In this document: positions 1 through 11,253 of the stretch, in pieces | Position numbering within the stretch: the stretch's first letter is position 1 | Layout of the letters: each line of letters begins with the position of its first letter | NCBI GenBank assembly: GCA_035048495.1 | Contig: CM068544.1 | Location: forward strand, 52,255,342-52,319,341 | Source: Euptelea pleiosperma | Taxonomy: Eukaryota > Streptophyta > Magnoliopsida > Ranunculales > Eupteleaceae | Direction: 5' to 3' | Length of the DNA stretch: 64,000 nucleotides | Notes under the pieces: model-generated | The model's input: the letters and a program-made list of their open reading frames with translations, nothing else | Databases searched by the model: none | Told to the model about the DNA's origin: nothing | Program-made: the position numbers and the translations under genes

Positions 1-2
1 TC

Positions 3-75
3 GATGGTGGTGAAGACTCCGAGCGAGGAGCTTCCACTATCTTCCCATATTTGGAGCAGTGGACAAAAGAATATG
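3..75 (+). pseudogene. Cytochrome P450 early-exon fragment (CYP714-like)
   Basis: The frame starting at base 3 reads through to a stretch resembling IFPYLEQWTKEYG, which matches the region of plant CYP714-type P450s just before the first intron. It ends at a plausible splice donor: the last exonic base is 75 and the intron would begin with gtatat at 76. The 5' part of the exon lies outside the window. The exons that should follow (helices C to J) were not found between here and the last exon at 1571, so this is probably the head of the same decayed gene. The family is recognised from remembered motifs only, without a search. Confidence 0.5.
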
Positions 76-1145
76 GTATATCTTTTTATTTATTTATTTT
101 TAAGAAGCAAGCACTAAACGATGGGCAGATCTGAAGTTCATCATCTCGACGAACCAAACATTGTACATGCATTTGGGCCAACTCGATCATCAGCGTCGAC
201 CCATTTATCATTTGGTGATGGGCCGCCTCTTGAATGGGTGTAGCTCATAAATTGGACTGACAGGGGACTGAAAATTCACAATAACTCAGTTGGTAGAGAT
301 AGAAAAACTACCTCGAAAACCACACACTTGAATTAGAATATTTATTTATTTCTTGTCTTTTGCACGGGGTTGCTTGTGTGCAACTCTATAAGGAATTGCT
401 TGCTAGCATTCCTCAAAATAGCTAGACTTTGGTATTTATATCTATATATATATACTACTTTAAAGCCAAAATTGAGGTTGGGGCATGACGTTCAATAATA
501 GTTGCCTATTGAAAAACATATGCATCTATCAGTTTATTAAATGATAACCTCTACCAAATAAAAATAATTTATTAAATGCTCCTTCAATGTACCTAGGCAC
601 AAATGCATATAAAACACAAAAATGAAAAACATAGGCACTACTCATTAGTTTATTAAATACCATTCTCCACCAAAAAGAAAAATAAAAAATAAAAGTCCTA
701 CTACCCTCAACCATTCTCATGCCATTAATAGCTTATTGACTATTGAAAAAAAATAGCCCTCTTTAACTACTTAATTACTTCCTCTACCATTAATTGTATT
801 TTCAATACAGCTTATGCATAATCACTAATTAAATTACATACCATGCTATTTTATTCATATTTTCAAAATAATCCTTTTAAACCACTTAATTAATATGTCT
901 TTATTTCTATATTTTTAAAACATCTCCTTAATAACAGCTTAATTATTTTCTATGTCATTACTTTCATATTTCTAAAACAACTCTTAATAATTACGTGTGA
1001 ACAACTTTAGAATTTTTATTTTCTATTTTGCCTTGAGGTGCTACATATAACTTTACTGATTCACCCCTCCAAACTAATCTCCCAAACTACCCCTTGGGTT
1101 GAAACTTTCTTATTTTTCCAATTCTTTCAAGGTCCCTACAATCAT
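76..1145. other. AT-rich non-coding stretch
   Basis: No coding signal was seen on either strand. The sequence is strongly AT-rich, with a short TA microsatellite near 440-455 and many poly-A and poly-T runs. By position it would be the intron region or eroded middle exons of the flanking P450 pseudogene. I found no conserved P450 helix motif in it. Confidence 0.5.
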
Positions 1146-1484
1146 TGCCAAGGTTTTAAATTTCAACGAAATGTTCAAAATTTCAGAGTTGGGTTATGCC
1201 AAAACTGAAACGCATAAAAAATGAAATTTTAGAAATTCCAAAATTTTCAATCGAAATTTCAGATATTAAATTTTCATTTTCTATTTTTTTTTTTTTAAAT
1301 TCCATGTAAAATTTTGATTTTTTTTTGTTAAATTTTAAACTTTTCGTGGAATTTGGTTGAAATTTCAAATTTTCAAAATTTTCCTCAATAATCTCAATTT
1401 TGAAATTTTTCAAAGTTTCACACAAAATTTCAATTTCAGCACTCACCAAAATGGATTACGAAATCGAAATTTTAAACATTGGCA
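1146..1484. mobile_element. MITE-like AT-rich element with 19-bp terminal inverted repeats
   Basis: The left end (1146-1164, tgccaaggttttaaatttc) and the right end (1466-1484) are inverted repeats matching at 17 of 19 positions. The interior is dominated by repeated gaaattt / aaatttc words on both strands. It carries no coding capacity; the 88-codon minus-strand frame inside is a by-product of low complexity. Size (339 bp), AT-richness and terminal inverted repeats are typical of plant MITEs. No clear target-site duplication was seen, so superfamily assignment is left open. It lies between the P450 exon fragments. Confidence 0.55.
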
Positions 1485-1570
1485 CGTGCGACCCACTAGT
1501 TATATTATAATGTTCGTAGGACTGTCACATTGGGCCATGAACTAATTTTAGAACTTATTTCCAATGGCAG

Positions 1571-2008
1571 ACGACGATGGTAATTCAAGAGGTGTTGCGT
1601 CTCTACCCACCAAACACATTTGTGTCGAGAGAGGCTTTACAATTAGACATGAAGTTCGGGGAAATTCATGTTCCAAAAGGCGTCGAACTTTGGATCTCGA
1701 TGTTGGCATTGCACCATGACCTTGAAATTTGGGGACCCAACGCTAATGAGTTTAATCCTGAGAGTTCGCTAATGGACTCACTAGTGCATGCTAGTTTCCA
1801 ACCGCATACATGCCATTTGGTGTTGGACCCCCCGCATATGTGCTAGCTTGACAGAACTTTGCCATTGTAGAATTGAAGATTGTCCTAGCTCTCATTATAT
1901 CCAAGTTCTCTTTCACCCTCTCTCCCAAATATCACCACTCGATCTCCTGCGTTTACATTGGTTATAGAGCCTAAACATGGAGTCAATATTGTAATAAGGA
2001 GGGTGTAA
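1571..2008 (+). pseudogene. Cytochrome P450 last exon, CYP714-like, degraded
   Basis: An intron acceptor (ggcag, ending at 1570) precedes an exon encoding the K-helix ExxR motif ([10 protein letters not shown]) and then [20 protein letters not shown]. This is the C-terminal third of a haem-thiolate monooxygenase. The PERF motif is broken near 1760 by loss of one base. In the next frame the sequence continues FANGLTSAC, a stop at 1792-1794 where Lys is expected, then AYMPFGVGP. The haem-binding loop that should supply the Cys ligand (about 1816-1856) is split by indels and a stop. NFAIVELKIVLALIISKFSF follows, then another frameshift after YHHS, and the family-like C-terminus IEPKHGVNIVIRRV with a stop at 2006-2008. 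With no haem loop and several frame breaks it cannot make a functional enzyme. P450 identity is firm; the CYP714 assignment rests on remembered motifs. Confidence 0.85.
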
Positions 2009-2321
2009 AAAACTTGTTGAAACTTGGAAAATATATAAGAATGTGAGCTTTTCTTTCTTGATGCATCTATATATATGTATAGTTGTGTACTTTCTATATT
2101 GATTGTTATTTTGTTTTTGGGTCAAAGCGTCAAAGTTGATAGAGATAAATAATGCAATTATCTTCTTCTCATGATAAAAATTTATCAATTTGAGTTAGAT
2201 TACTTATAAATCCTTAGGTTAATGTAATTATCTTCTTCTCAATTAATTATCATGATATCTGAGCCATTATTACGTAGCGGAGCGTGTGAAGTCAATTAAA
2301 AATAACAAACAATGGAAAGAC
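2009..2321. other. Former 3' flank of the P450; short direct repeat
   Basis: AT-rich DNA with no coding signal. A 20-bp direct repeat (aatgYaattatcttcttctc) occurs at 2151-2170 and 2221-2240 with one mismatch. The stretch is probably the old 3' untranslated region and downstream DNA of the P450. Confidence 0.4.
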
Positions 2322-2589
2322 GTCGGCGTAGCTGCTGTCAACAAAAAGAAAAGACCAACACCGGCGGCGGTTTATAACCGTAGTGGAAATAGTAAGCCCG
2401 ACTGTTTTAAACCGTAGTCGTTAGTTTTTCCTCCGCAGTATCAAACCGTCGGCATTGGTCTAAGTCTGGCGGGTTTACACCGCCGGCGTTAGTCTTTCTC
2501 CGGCGTTGGTCTTTCTCTATGCCAACAGCAGCTACGCCGACATATAATACGGCAGTTTCAAACCGCCGGATATATACCAACACCGGCGG
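2322..2589. mobile_element. Hairpin-rich GC island, MITE or CACTA-type remnant
   Basis: A perfect 17-bp inverted repeat (gtcggcgtagctgctgt at 2322-2338, its complement at 2525-2541) extends imperfectly to about 44 bp per arm. Inside are further short palindromes: cgg-tttataa-ccg (2368-2380), a cgact/agtcg stem (2399-2420) and ggcgg-gtttaca-ccgcc (2468-2484). The word accaacaccggcgg recurs directly at 2354-2367 and 2576-2589. GC-rich, multiply palindromic sequence in an AT-rich setting is typical of subterminal regions of plant class II elements. No transposase is present and no terminal CACTA was found. The class is inference. Confidence 0.5.
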
Positions 2590-4603
2590 TTAAAAAAAGC
2601 GAGGAAAAGCTGCCAATAATGAGGAAAAAAAATGACGCACTCGATGTGTTATTTTTTGGAATATAATTTTAAAAAAATATACTATTGATGATTCATTTTA
2701 CCCGACCTGATAGATAAACAAATGTTCAATTCAAATGACAAATAACAAACAAAAGTCCAATTCTATAATTCGAGCTTTCCTTCCTTGAATGAACATAATG
2801 GTCTTGCCATCTACATGAGCCTGTAGCAACACACTATATTATCACATCTAAAATCTATTTCACTGTTAAATAAGGAGTAAATAAGTCTAAGAATTAAGAT
2901 CAACTGCACACTAAATAAGAATTCCAAGCAATTCAAAGGCAAACAAACATAGATACTTCATCTCAGTTTCCTTAGAATATATTCAACAGCCTAACATAGT
3001 GAATTTTACCGAATCCAAAAGCCAACAGCATAGCCCTACTTTTCAGGGCAAAAATCTAACTTGATTTGGTCGTTGATGTGTTCTTTCATCTTGGTTCCAT
3101 TCTCTACCAACCTCACTGCAAAGTGTCAAATACTAAGCAATTGAAGCATGAACTGATCATCAACTTTATTACAAGGTGGAGAGCCAGCCAACAAAAATTC
3201 ACTCACAGAAAGTCATCTACATTTTCACTGCCGCCAATGGTACAATTTATAGATGGCTTGACTGCCACAAACCTTTAAAGGGTTCAATGACTTGTATTCT
3301 AAGGTTTATGACATGGAGAATGCACTTAACCAACAATAAGATAGTCTTCTACTATTGCTAGAGTGGAAGCTTAACATTGGATGTTGGCTATTACCCTAGT
3401 TATTTCCATGACAAGAGTGTTTACAGTAGGAGGAATTTTCAAGTAGGCTATTGCGCGGATGCAATTTCTGGAAAGCCGTGTTTTCAGCTTCAAATATGTT
3501 AGATTAACAGCCTTCACTTGGGGGAATAACTACTACATAGGGATCAGACCAAAATGAAGAAACTATAAGTTGCAGATAAATCAAGATTACAAGAAGAAAT
3601 ACTACTCTTGCAGGATATCCAGGAACTGAAACATTACATACACTCAACAAAACTAGAAGTACCTGCTCCAAGAGATCCAACACAACATTATCAAACAAGT
3701 ACTATATAGAGATAATATCCCACAAGAACCATCTGAGGTACTTGTCTAATATAGACCATAAAGACAGTCTACTAAAGGCACTGCATGTGTTCGGAACCCA
3801 GCATTTGATGGGTGGCACCTGGGAGACCTCCTTAGCAAAACCTCAACCTGAATGAATGACCATAAGCATCCATATATTGACTTTTTTTCTGGACTTCATC
3901 ATATTTTGTCTGCCTGCTAAGAATGTGATAGATTAGATGATTAGGATCATAGGATCGGGTGAGATACCCCAAGTGGTATACATTGATCCTGAGCCCTTGC
4001 ATGACTATCTGACAAGAATATCACCCGACCATCCTACAACAAACTTGGATTTCCTTATCTAAAATCACAATATATCAGTGGAGTGCGTACGGGTATGTTT
4101 TGCTCAAATTATACTGAAATAGAAATGTTGATCAATGCTTGAAGCTCCCTTTAGAAACCTTTAAGACGAGGATCACAACATATACACCAGAATCATGTCA
4201 ATGTTACGAATAACATAAGTAATGCGAATTGTAAAAGTCTATATGAGCCCAAAACAATCAAAAGGCAAAACTATCCAAGTGTGATCCCTTTTAGCTAGGA
4301 CATGTCCAGCCACGTTTATATTGATAGCCATAGGGAAGGCTATGGAATGAAAATATTTCAAGCATTGCATGTGATCTTCTCGAGTTGGAAACTAGCATCA
4401 ACACATTTACGTTTGGTTTACCTTTTCAGCCCCAATTCACCTGGTAGACAAATGTAAAAACAGAACAGTTCATGTGGAACAGCTGAGGTTTTTTGTTCTA
4501 AGATCAATACATGGGTCAAGTAGTACAAGTTACTGTATTGTCGTCTTTTTTCCTTTTCATTTTTAAAAAGCTTCAACATTTTTTTTACTCATCTTATGTT
4601 CGA
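2590..4603. other. Intergenic or intronic stretch, nothing recognised
   Basis: I found no protein family, RNA gene or repeat here that I can support. Short open frames of 60-70 codons (for example near 3066-3278 and 3504-3698) show no recognisable motif and are within what chance gives in DNA of this composition. Confidence 0.4.
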
Positions 4604-4641
4604 TAGTTCACTTTTTTTTTTTTTGATAAGTTAGTTCACTT
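4604..4641 (-). mobile_element. Minute LINE 3'-tail insertion with 10-bp target-site duplication
   Basis: Direct repeats tagttcactt at 4604-4613 and 4632-4641 flank only about 18 bases: a poly-T run followed by gataagt. On the minus strand this reads ACTTATC followed by poly-A. That is the same tail as the large LINE at 5654, whose 3' end also reads ACTTATC then poly-A. The simplest reading is an extremely 5'-truncated LINE copy made by target-primed reverse transcription that stopped after a few bases. Confidence 0.65.
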
Positions 4642-5636
4642 ATTCTTCTGCAGTTAAAATTTAAAAAGTGCCTATTGCATACAATGTCCAGATTGTGTGC
4701 CACTAAACAAAGAGTATTACAATGAAGAATTTAGACAGTTTTGTAAATTAAGTGACATGGTCATTGATATGTGAGTTTCCTTACTTCTCAACAACTGAGA
4801 AACTGTATTGGAGAGATAAAGACAACATGCCGACAACACTGCAATTAGATAATTCAAACATAGTAGCCTCACATGCCATGTCAACCAAGGTACTTCGTGA
4901 GATGTATAATGCAGAGTCTGTTGGGTATGTTTCGCATTTTGAGCTTCTGATTTTTTATAAGGTAACTGAGCTTCAAATTTCATGTCAACATAAAGTAAAA
5001 AATGAAATAGTTAGGAATCAAAGATCTCTATGCTTTTTTGTATTGAAATTCTGATTTCATGTGAATACAGAGTAGCAAATCAATAGTTCGACACTAAAGA
5101 TTTGTAGAACTTAAAGATCAAGGAAGTACTTACGTGTATGACAAGCACCGGGCACTTCACATGTTTCTCCGATGGTTTTTAGGAGCTGTATTGGGCATAC
5201 GATCCAACTCAGGGTGGTTTGTGGTCCCTACCAATGATAACTCCACCACCTACATCTGCAAGATCAAAAGCATTTAAAACATCAAGGTAGTGATAAGAGC
5301 TTCCCATATATTTGAAGGAAATGATGTCATACTAAGAGGATCCTATAGTCCAATCAATAAGAAGACGATATTCAATTGCTTTATCTCATATGAACAAAAT
5401 CAAAAACCATGATGCCAAGTAAATGCCTGGCCCAACACGCTAAGCACCCAATTCACGGATCTATCAAACCACATACCTTATGAGAGCACAAAATCAATCC
5501 CATAGAAATTGAAGCCAACGAAAGTATCCATCTTATTTGATGAACTGCAGTGCTTGGGTCTGTACACCAAGAAACGGTCCAATGAATTGATGCATTAATA
5601 AAAATTTGCACTTCAGCCCACTACAATACATGCTTG
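4642..5636. other. Unique stretch with one exon-like segment
   Basis: Mostly AT-rich and without recognisable coding motifs. The only part with exon-like composition is 5128-5290, listed separately. The overlapping opposite-strand frames at 4717-5054 show no conserved motif. Confidence 0.35.
5128..5290 (+). other. Ambiguous exon-like segment, product unknown
   Basis: Composition rises above the surroundings and several readings are open. One plus-strand frame is open for 49 codons (5128-5274). Another begins after a possible acceptor (tttttag, ending at 5182) and reads ELYWAYDPTQGGLWSLPMI before a stop at 5288-5290. On the minus strand there is a short KCPVLVIH reading followed by a GTAAGT-like donor, reminiscent of an alpha/beta-hydrolase strand, but a stop lies upstream in that frame. 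I cannot decide which, if any, is real. It may be a relic exon of a gene interrupted by the LINE. Confidence 0.2.
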
Positions 5637-5653
5637 CATGCATTCAAAAAGTT
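5637..5653. repeat. LINE target-site duplication, copy next to the 3' tail
   Basis: The 17-bp word catgcattcaaaaagtt occurs here, directly before the poly-T run of the minus-strand LINE, and again at 11798-11814 at the other end of the element. The exact boundary with the T run is ambiguous by one or two bases. Confidence 0.9.
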
Positions 5654-5757
5654 TTTTTTTTTTGATAAGTCAAAGGAGATATATTAGAAAGAAAGGAGAT
5701 CGAGAAGATCTCAAAGTACAAAAAGCTCAAAAAAACTGAAAACATAATAACTCCCGA

Positions 5758-8700
5758 CTAACTACTCAACAAGGCATCAAAGCAAAAAACCATCTCAGCA
5801 AAAAAACATCCTCTCATCTCCGATGAGATACTACCCCAACTATATAATAATGCCTTTATACTAATGATAATATCCGGTAGTGTTTTTTCTATCCCCCTGA
5901 ATATCCTGTTGTTTCTTTCTTGCTACAATCCCCATATTACTGCATATGGTACCATTCTCCACAGCATCTTTCCTCTGTCTGAGAGCTTAATCCTTGGTCA
6001 TCCACCCAACAATGACCCGATCCTCTCTAGCATAGCCCAGGATAGGCCAACCTGCATAAAGAAATATGACAATATCTGTGACGCAGCCACACAATGCATG
6101 AGAAGGTGATCTGAGTTTTCCCCATTAGATTTACACATAGTACAGAAATTAACCATAATCCATTTTCGTACAATCAAATTTTCCACAGTAAGTATTTTAT
6201 TCAGAGATGATGTCCATGCAAAGAAGCAGTTTTTAGATGGCACATTAGCTTTCCAGATCTTTTGGCTCAAATGCAAGGGTGGCTAATGTGAAGTTGGATT
6301 CGAACTTGTAAGGGTCTCAAAAAAGGATTTGACTGAAAAGCATCCAGTTTTGGAATGGATCCTGAAAAGGTGGTCTTCCTCTGAGAGGTTGACTATACGA
6401 TTCTGAATTAAGTCTGTCAGGGATATCAGCTGTTCTTTCTCCCATTCTAGGAGGTTTCTTCTGAAACCTAGATCCCAAGACTTTTCCTGACCGGTCTGTG
6501 TACAGATAGAACCAATGAAATTGCCTTTCCTTTGAGATAGAGAGTATAGGCGCGGGTACACTTCCATAAGACATTGATCACCACACCAAACATCCTCCCA
6601 AAATCTAATTCTGGACCCGTCTCCCAACACCTTCCCCGTTCCCTCTATCACTGTCTCCTTATTTTGTAGTATTCATTTCCACACCCCGCACCCAAAAGTC
6701 AGCCTTGACTCTTTTGAGACCCATCCTCCCGATTCCTCACCGAACTTGCCTAGGATCACCAACCTCCACAGAGCCCTCCTTTCCTTCCAAAATCTCCATG
6801 TCCATTTTCCTAACAAAGCTTGATTCATCTGTCTAATTCTCCTGCATCCTAGACCCCCTTGTTTCTTTGGGAGACAGACTTGTTCCCATTTTACCAGGTG
6901 ATATCTAAAAGAGTTCTCCTTATCATGCCAAAGAAAGTTTCTCATCATTCTTTCTATCTTCTTTTCCACTTCAACTGGGATTGTGAACAGAGACACAAAG
7001 CACACTAGCATGCTAGAGAGAGTGCTTTTCATTAGGACCAGTTTACCTCCTTTCGATAGATATTTTCCTTGCCATTTTGTCAGTCTCCTCCGTATCCTTT
7101 CAATCACTGGGTCCAATTGATTTATACGGAGCTCCCAGTGGGAGGCCTAAATAAGTGGTGGGTAATTTTGATGTTGAGCACACTAAAATCCTAGCTTTTG
7201 CCTCAAGGTTCCCCACTTCTCCTATGCTCATGATCTGACTTTTCCTGAAGTTTACCTTGAGACCAGAGCATACTTCAATACAGCACAGAAGGCATCTCAG
7301 GAAAGTCAATTGTCTCTTAGAGCCTGATGTAAAGGTCAAGGTGTCATCTGCAAACTGGAGGTGAAATATTTCTACCCCTTCCTTTCCTGCTCTAAAACCA
7401 AATACTTCTCCTAGCGAGACTCCTCTAGATATCATCCTTCCCAGAGCCTCAACCACTATAATGAAGAGAAAAGGTGAGAGTGGGTCTCCTTGGCTCTATC
7501 CCCTTGAGCTTTTGAAATGACCCGAAGGAGAACCATTTATGAGAATTGAGAAGTGAGATGATCTCACACATTTACTAATCCAAACTCTCCATTTATATCC
7601 AAATCCCATTCTCCACATCATGTAGTCTAGAAACTCCCAGTTAACATGATCGTTTTCTAGATCTATTTTACACACAATCCCTGATTCGCCCGATCGGCGT
7701 CTAGAATCTATGCATTCATTGGCTATCAACACTACGTCCAAGATTTGCCTACCCTTCACAAAGGCACCTTGTTCTCCTAATATTACCTCACTCATGACTT
7801 TCTTCAAACGAGAGGCTAGAACCTTAGCCACTCTCTTGTATGTACCTCCTACCAGACTGATAGGTCTAAAGTCTTTGATGTCCTAAGCTCCTTGGCATTT
7901 TGGTACAAGGGCAATGAAAGTTTGATTACAACCGAAGTCCAAAAAATTCTTGGCATTGACTATTTCCTAGCATTCTTGAAAGAAAGCCATCGTAAAACCA
8001 TCTGGTCCTGGGGCATTATCCCTAGCCATATCGAAAATAGATGTCCTCACTTCTTCTTCACTAAATGGGGTTTCTAGATTACTTTTTGAGATCTCACTAA
8101 TACAGTCAAAATGCAAGCCATCTAATTTGGGTCTTACTGCAGCCGGCTCCGAATATAGATTTGAGTAGAAAGTGGGAATCTGAGCCCTAAGGTCATCTTC
8201 TTCAATGAATATCGTGTCCCCTATCTGAATGGAGGAAATACAGTTATTTCGCCTGTTTTGGTTGGCAACCTTATGGAAGTATTTTGTATTGCTATCTCCC
8301 TCCTTTAACCACTTAATTTTCGGTCATTGTCTCCATTTGATTTCCTCAAGAGATGCTCATTGTTGGAATTCCTTCTTGAAATCTTCTCTTTTGATCTTAT
8401 CTTCCATCTCAATTTCATCCTGCTCTTCTTTTTATCAATTTCACTGATTTTATCCAAGAATTCTCTCATCTTTACTTCCACTTTGCCAAATTCCATGGCA
8501 TTCCATTCTTTCAATTTAGATTTTAGACTCTTGAGTTTGCTTCTCATGACAAACCCTGCACTGCCCTCAAACTCGAAAGAATTCCACCCCATTTTGATTT
8601 TATCTTTTAAACCCTCACTCTTAAGCCACATGTTTTCGAATCTGAAAGGTATTGGTTTTTTATTAAATACTCCACAGTCTAGGGTAATGGGTCTGTGATC

Positions 8701-9372
8701 AGAGATTACTCTTGGGAGACTCTTTTAACTACCCTAGGGAAAATTTCATCCCACTATCTATCCACCAAAACCTATCAATTCTACTAAGACAGGGATTGGA
8801 TTGACCATTTGACCATGTGTACATACTCCCTATCAACAGAAGGTCCACTAAGCAATTTCTATCCACGAAGGCTCCAAATTGTCTAATACCCCTTTTTCTA
8901 TGAACCTCCCTATTTCTATCAGAGAGCTGGAATAGCTCATTAAAGTCTCCTCCCAAATACCAAGGTGCATCCCATATTCCTCTTATATCATCTAGCTCCT
9001 CCCAGAACTGTTCTTTTTCAGCTTGAATTACTAGACATAGACACCCGTGAACGTCCACTTCTTAAGCGACCCTCTGATCTGTCCTAGGATAGATATCGAG
9101 AATGCCCCTATTAAGGTGTCTAGAACTCGTAATGTTTTGAGATCCCACATGAGAATAATACCCCCAGAGGTACCTATGGATGGCAAACTGCTCCATCCAA
9201 TGTCCTTATTTTTCCAGATCTGACTAATCACATGATCATTCACAAGGGATATTTTGGACACTTGAATCGCCACCACATGAGGTTTTTCCATAAGAAGCAA
9301 TCTTTTGATTGCTGATCTCTTTTTTTTATCCCCTAGACCTCTAATGTTCCAAGATAAGATTTTCAGAGACAT
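5758..9372 (-). pseudogene. LINE ORF2: endonuclease - reverse transcriptase - zf-RVT, broken
   Basis: On the minus strand the order is as in plant L1 elements. The apurinic-type endonuclease begins at 9372 with WNIRGLG; its usual catalytic Glu in the QETK motif is Val (codon 9259-9261). It continues after a frameshift near 9040 with GGDFN, YTWSN and SRIDRF, and after another near 8720 with SDHRPITL. The KWLKEGDSNTKYFHK linker is reached by a further shift near 8325. The reverse transcriptase shows [26 protein letters not shown], a [11 protein letters not shown] block two residues short of the usual form, a stop at 7496-7498 just before QGDPLSPF, and an intact FADD box (7343-7354). The C-terminal zf-RVT part has WKANVPSKNCFFAW and CxxC...HLLMHC. 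More stops occur near 7966, 7882, 6673, 6283, 5998 and 5928. The probable original stop is 5758-5760. Identity is firm; activity is excluded. Confidence 0.92.
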
Positions 9373-11253
9373 AATAAAAACTGATACTGCACCTAAAGGT
9401 TATCGAGGTTTTTGGACCCTGATCTCTAGACCTACTCCTCTTCTCCCCCTCCTACTCTAGATAACTTGGATGCATTGATGTATTGCACTGCGATCTCAAT
9501 CAACTTTCCCCCCTCTGTTGTAGTATTTTTGCATTTGGATTGTGAGGAGGTTTCTCTAAAATTGGTTCATCCATTCTGTTATCGTTAACTCCCATGACCA
9601 TCTGTTACCTACCGGACCTAGAAGATTTAGTTATGTTCCTGTATTGCCTAATCCACTTTGACAATTTCATGTCCCAAGGTTTGCTAGCCTTTGTAGCTCT
9701 TACAAATTTTGAGTTTGATGTCTCTATTAATTACTGCCTTGATCAGAGTGCGTGTTTCTTCTGGCCTATCCCCACATGACATCCCAATGCCAAACCCACA
9801 CCGAACACTAAGGGTTCCGAGACCAAACCTTCTTCTAGATTCTGTGATAATGGGTCCTTTACATCTGAGATTATGGTTCTGATCATCAAAATCCCTTTCC
9901 ATAGTACCTGAGTCTATACCTACGACCTCATTTAGATAGGCTCTATCATTGGATTTTCTTCTACATTTGCGGTCAGTAACGGAATTGGAGAGACAGATGT
10001 CATCCCCTTCTGACAATAAACATTGCACATAACGTTTCCCCCTAGGATACCTTCCTTAACCATGCCAAAAAGTTTCAAGAGCAAAGTGTATAATGGATGG
10101 GTTTCAAGGAGTAAATTTTGCATAAACCATCATGGATGGCTCAATAGATAACAGGTAGGGGGGGTTAGACTGAATTGAGAACTTACCGGAAGAAATAAGA
10201 TTGCAAGGAAAAAGGGCAAGGAGATTTACCCGTACTAGTAGGCTCATCTGGTTGAACAGCAATCTGCACCTCTTCCCTCGATTTCGCCGTGGGTTGGGAG
10301 TATCCCTAACTTTTGAGCCATTGCGTCTCCCGGTACACATGTCGCTGAGGCACCCCAACCCCACCATTAAGCGAGCAAAGATCTGTTCCCAACCTTACTT
10401 CCCTAGGTTTTGGGATTAGGTTGGGGTGCTTCCAGGCCACCCTCTTCTTACATCTGAATGCTTTTGCCTGTCTAGCTCCTGAATTCCTTTGGTTTCTGTC
10501 CGAGTCCTAGATTCAGGCTGGTTCTTGATGAATATTCTTTAAGTTCTCTATTTCTGTAGGCTGCCTAGTGGAGCTGCCTGAGTCCTCTGCTTCCCCCATT
10601 GAGAAATGGGATGATTGTCCAGACTGTGAGTAGATTTGATGGGGGAAGGAAAAAGGACTGGGAAGAGTTCGACTCGGATGCATGAGAATTGCACTTTGAC
10701 CATTGTGCTATCCGGGCTGCTATATTCTCCTTCCATCCTATCGTTTCTGTAGATGGTACCTGTATCCAGATGGGGATGGTCCCTCTTGTAGAGGTGTGTG
10801 ATACATTGGGCTCATTGGATCGTCCTCTAGATGTTGTTCTAGGCCCATGTGTTGGCCCATGGAGTTGGCTTGGGCCCATTGCTTGAGAGTTTTCGATTAG
10901 GTTTGTTGTTTGCACCTTAGACCCGATGGTTCTCTTGGGTCTATTATGATGGTTATCAAATTGTCTTCTATTACTGACCCCTTGTTTATCTTATCACCAA
11001 GCCTGGCCTCTTCCTTATGGTGGGTGTTGTGTTTCTGTCACAACCACTGTAGGATGCGATCCTAATTCTGCTGCTCCCTCCATCTATAGAGGGAAAGGGT
11101 GACACGTGTTGCCTAGACTCGTGCCTTCCCTGCTTCGTATTCCACAACGTTAGGGTCTAACATAGCTGACCGTGACCCTGAGACATTGGTTGGTTCGAAA
11201 ACCCGCTCTTTCCCGCATATTTTGCCACAGGTGTCGATCGTCGATTGTTCCAT
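9373..11253 (-). other. LINE ORF1 C-terminal part and ORF1-ORF2 spacer, degraded
   Basis: This lies between the recognisable ORF1 block and the ORF2 start and is part of the element. Minus-strand frames such as 10565-10915 (116 codons) are rich in Ser, Thr, Pro and Gln, as the C-terminal tails of plant LINE ORF1 proteins often are, and sit in a different frame from the upstream block, so frameshifts are likely. I found no clear zinc knuckle by eye. The plus-strand frames here are shadows. Confidence 0.5.

Noticed and set aside
1183..1449. An 88-codon Lys/Glu/Asn-rich protein on the minus strand
   Set aside because: The composition is a consequence of gaaattt repeats in the MITE-like element.
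1577..1846. An intact small P450-like protein
   Set aside because: The frame leaves the P450 after PE and ends in unrelated residues. The true continuation is in other frames with stops, so it is a pseudogene exon.
3954..4033. A possible hairpin between gatcgggtgagat and atatcacccgacc
   Set aside because: The arms are short and match only about 11 of 13 bases, not clearly above chance in a region this long.
7892..8698. Plus-strand frames of 61-123 codons inside the LINE
   Set aside because: They are antisense shadows of the minus-strand ORF2, which has the conserved motifs.
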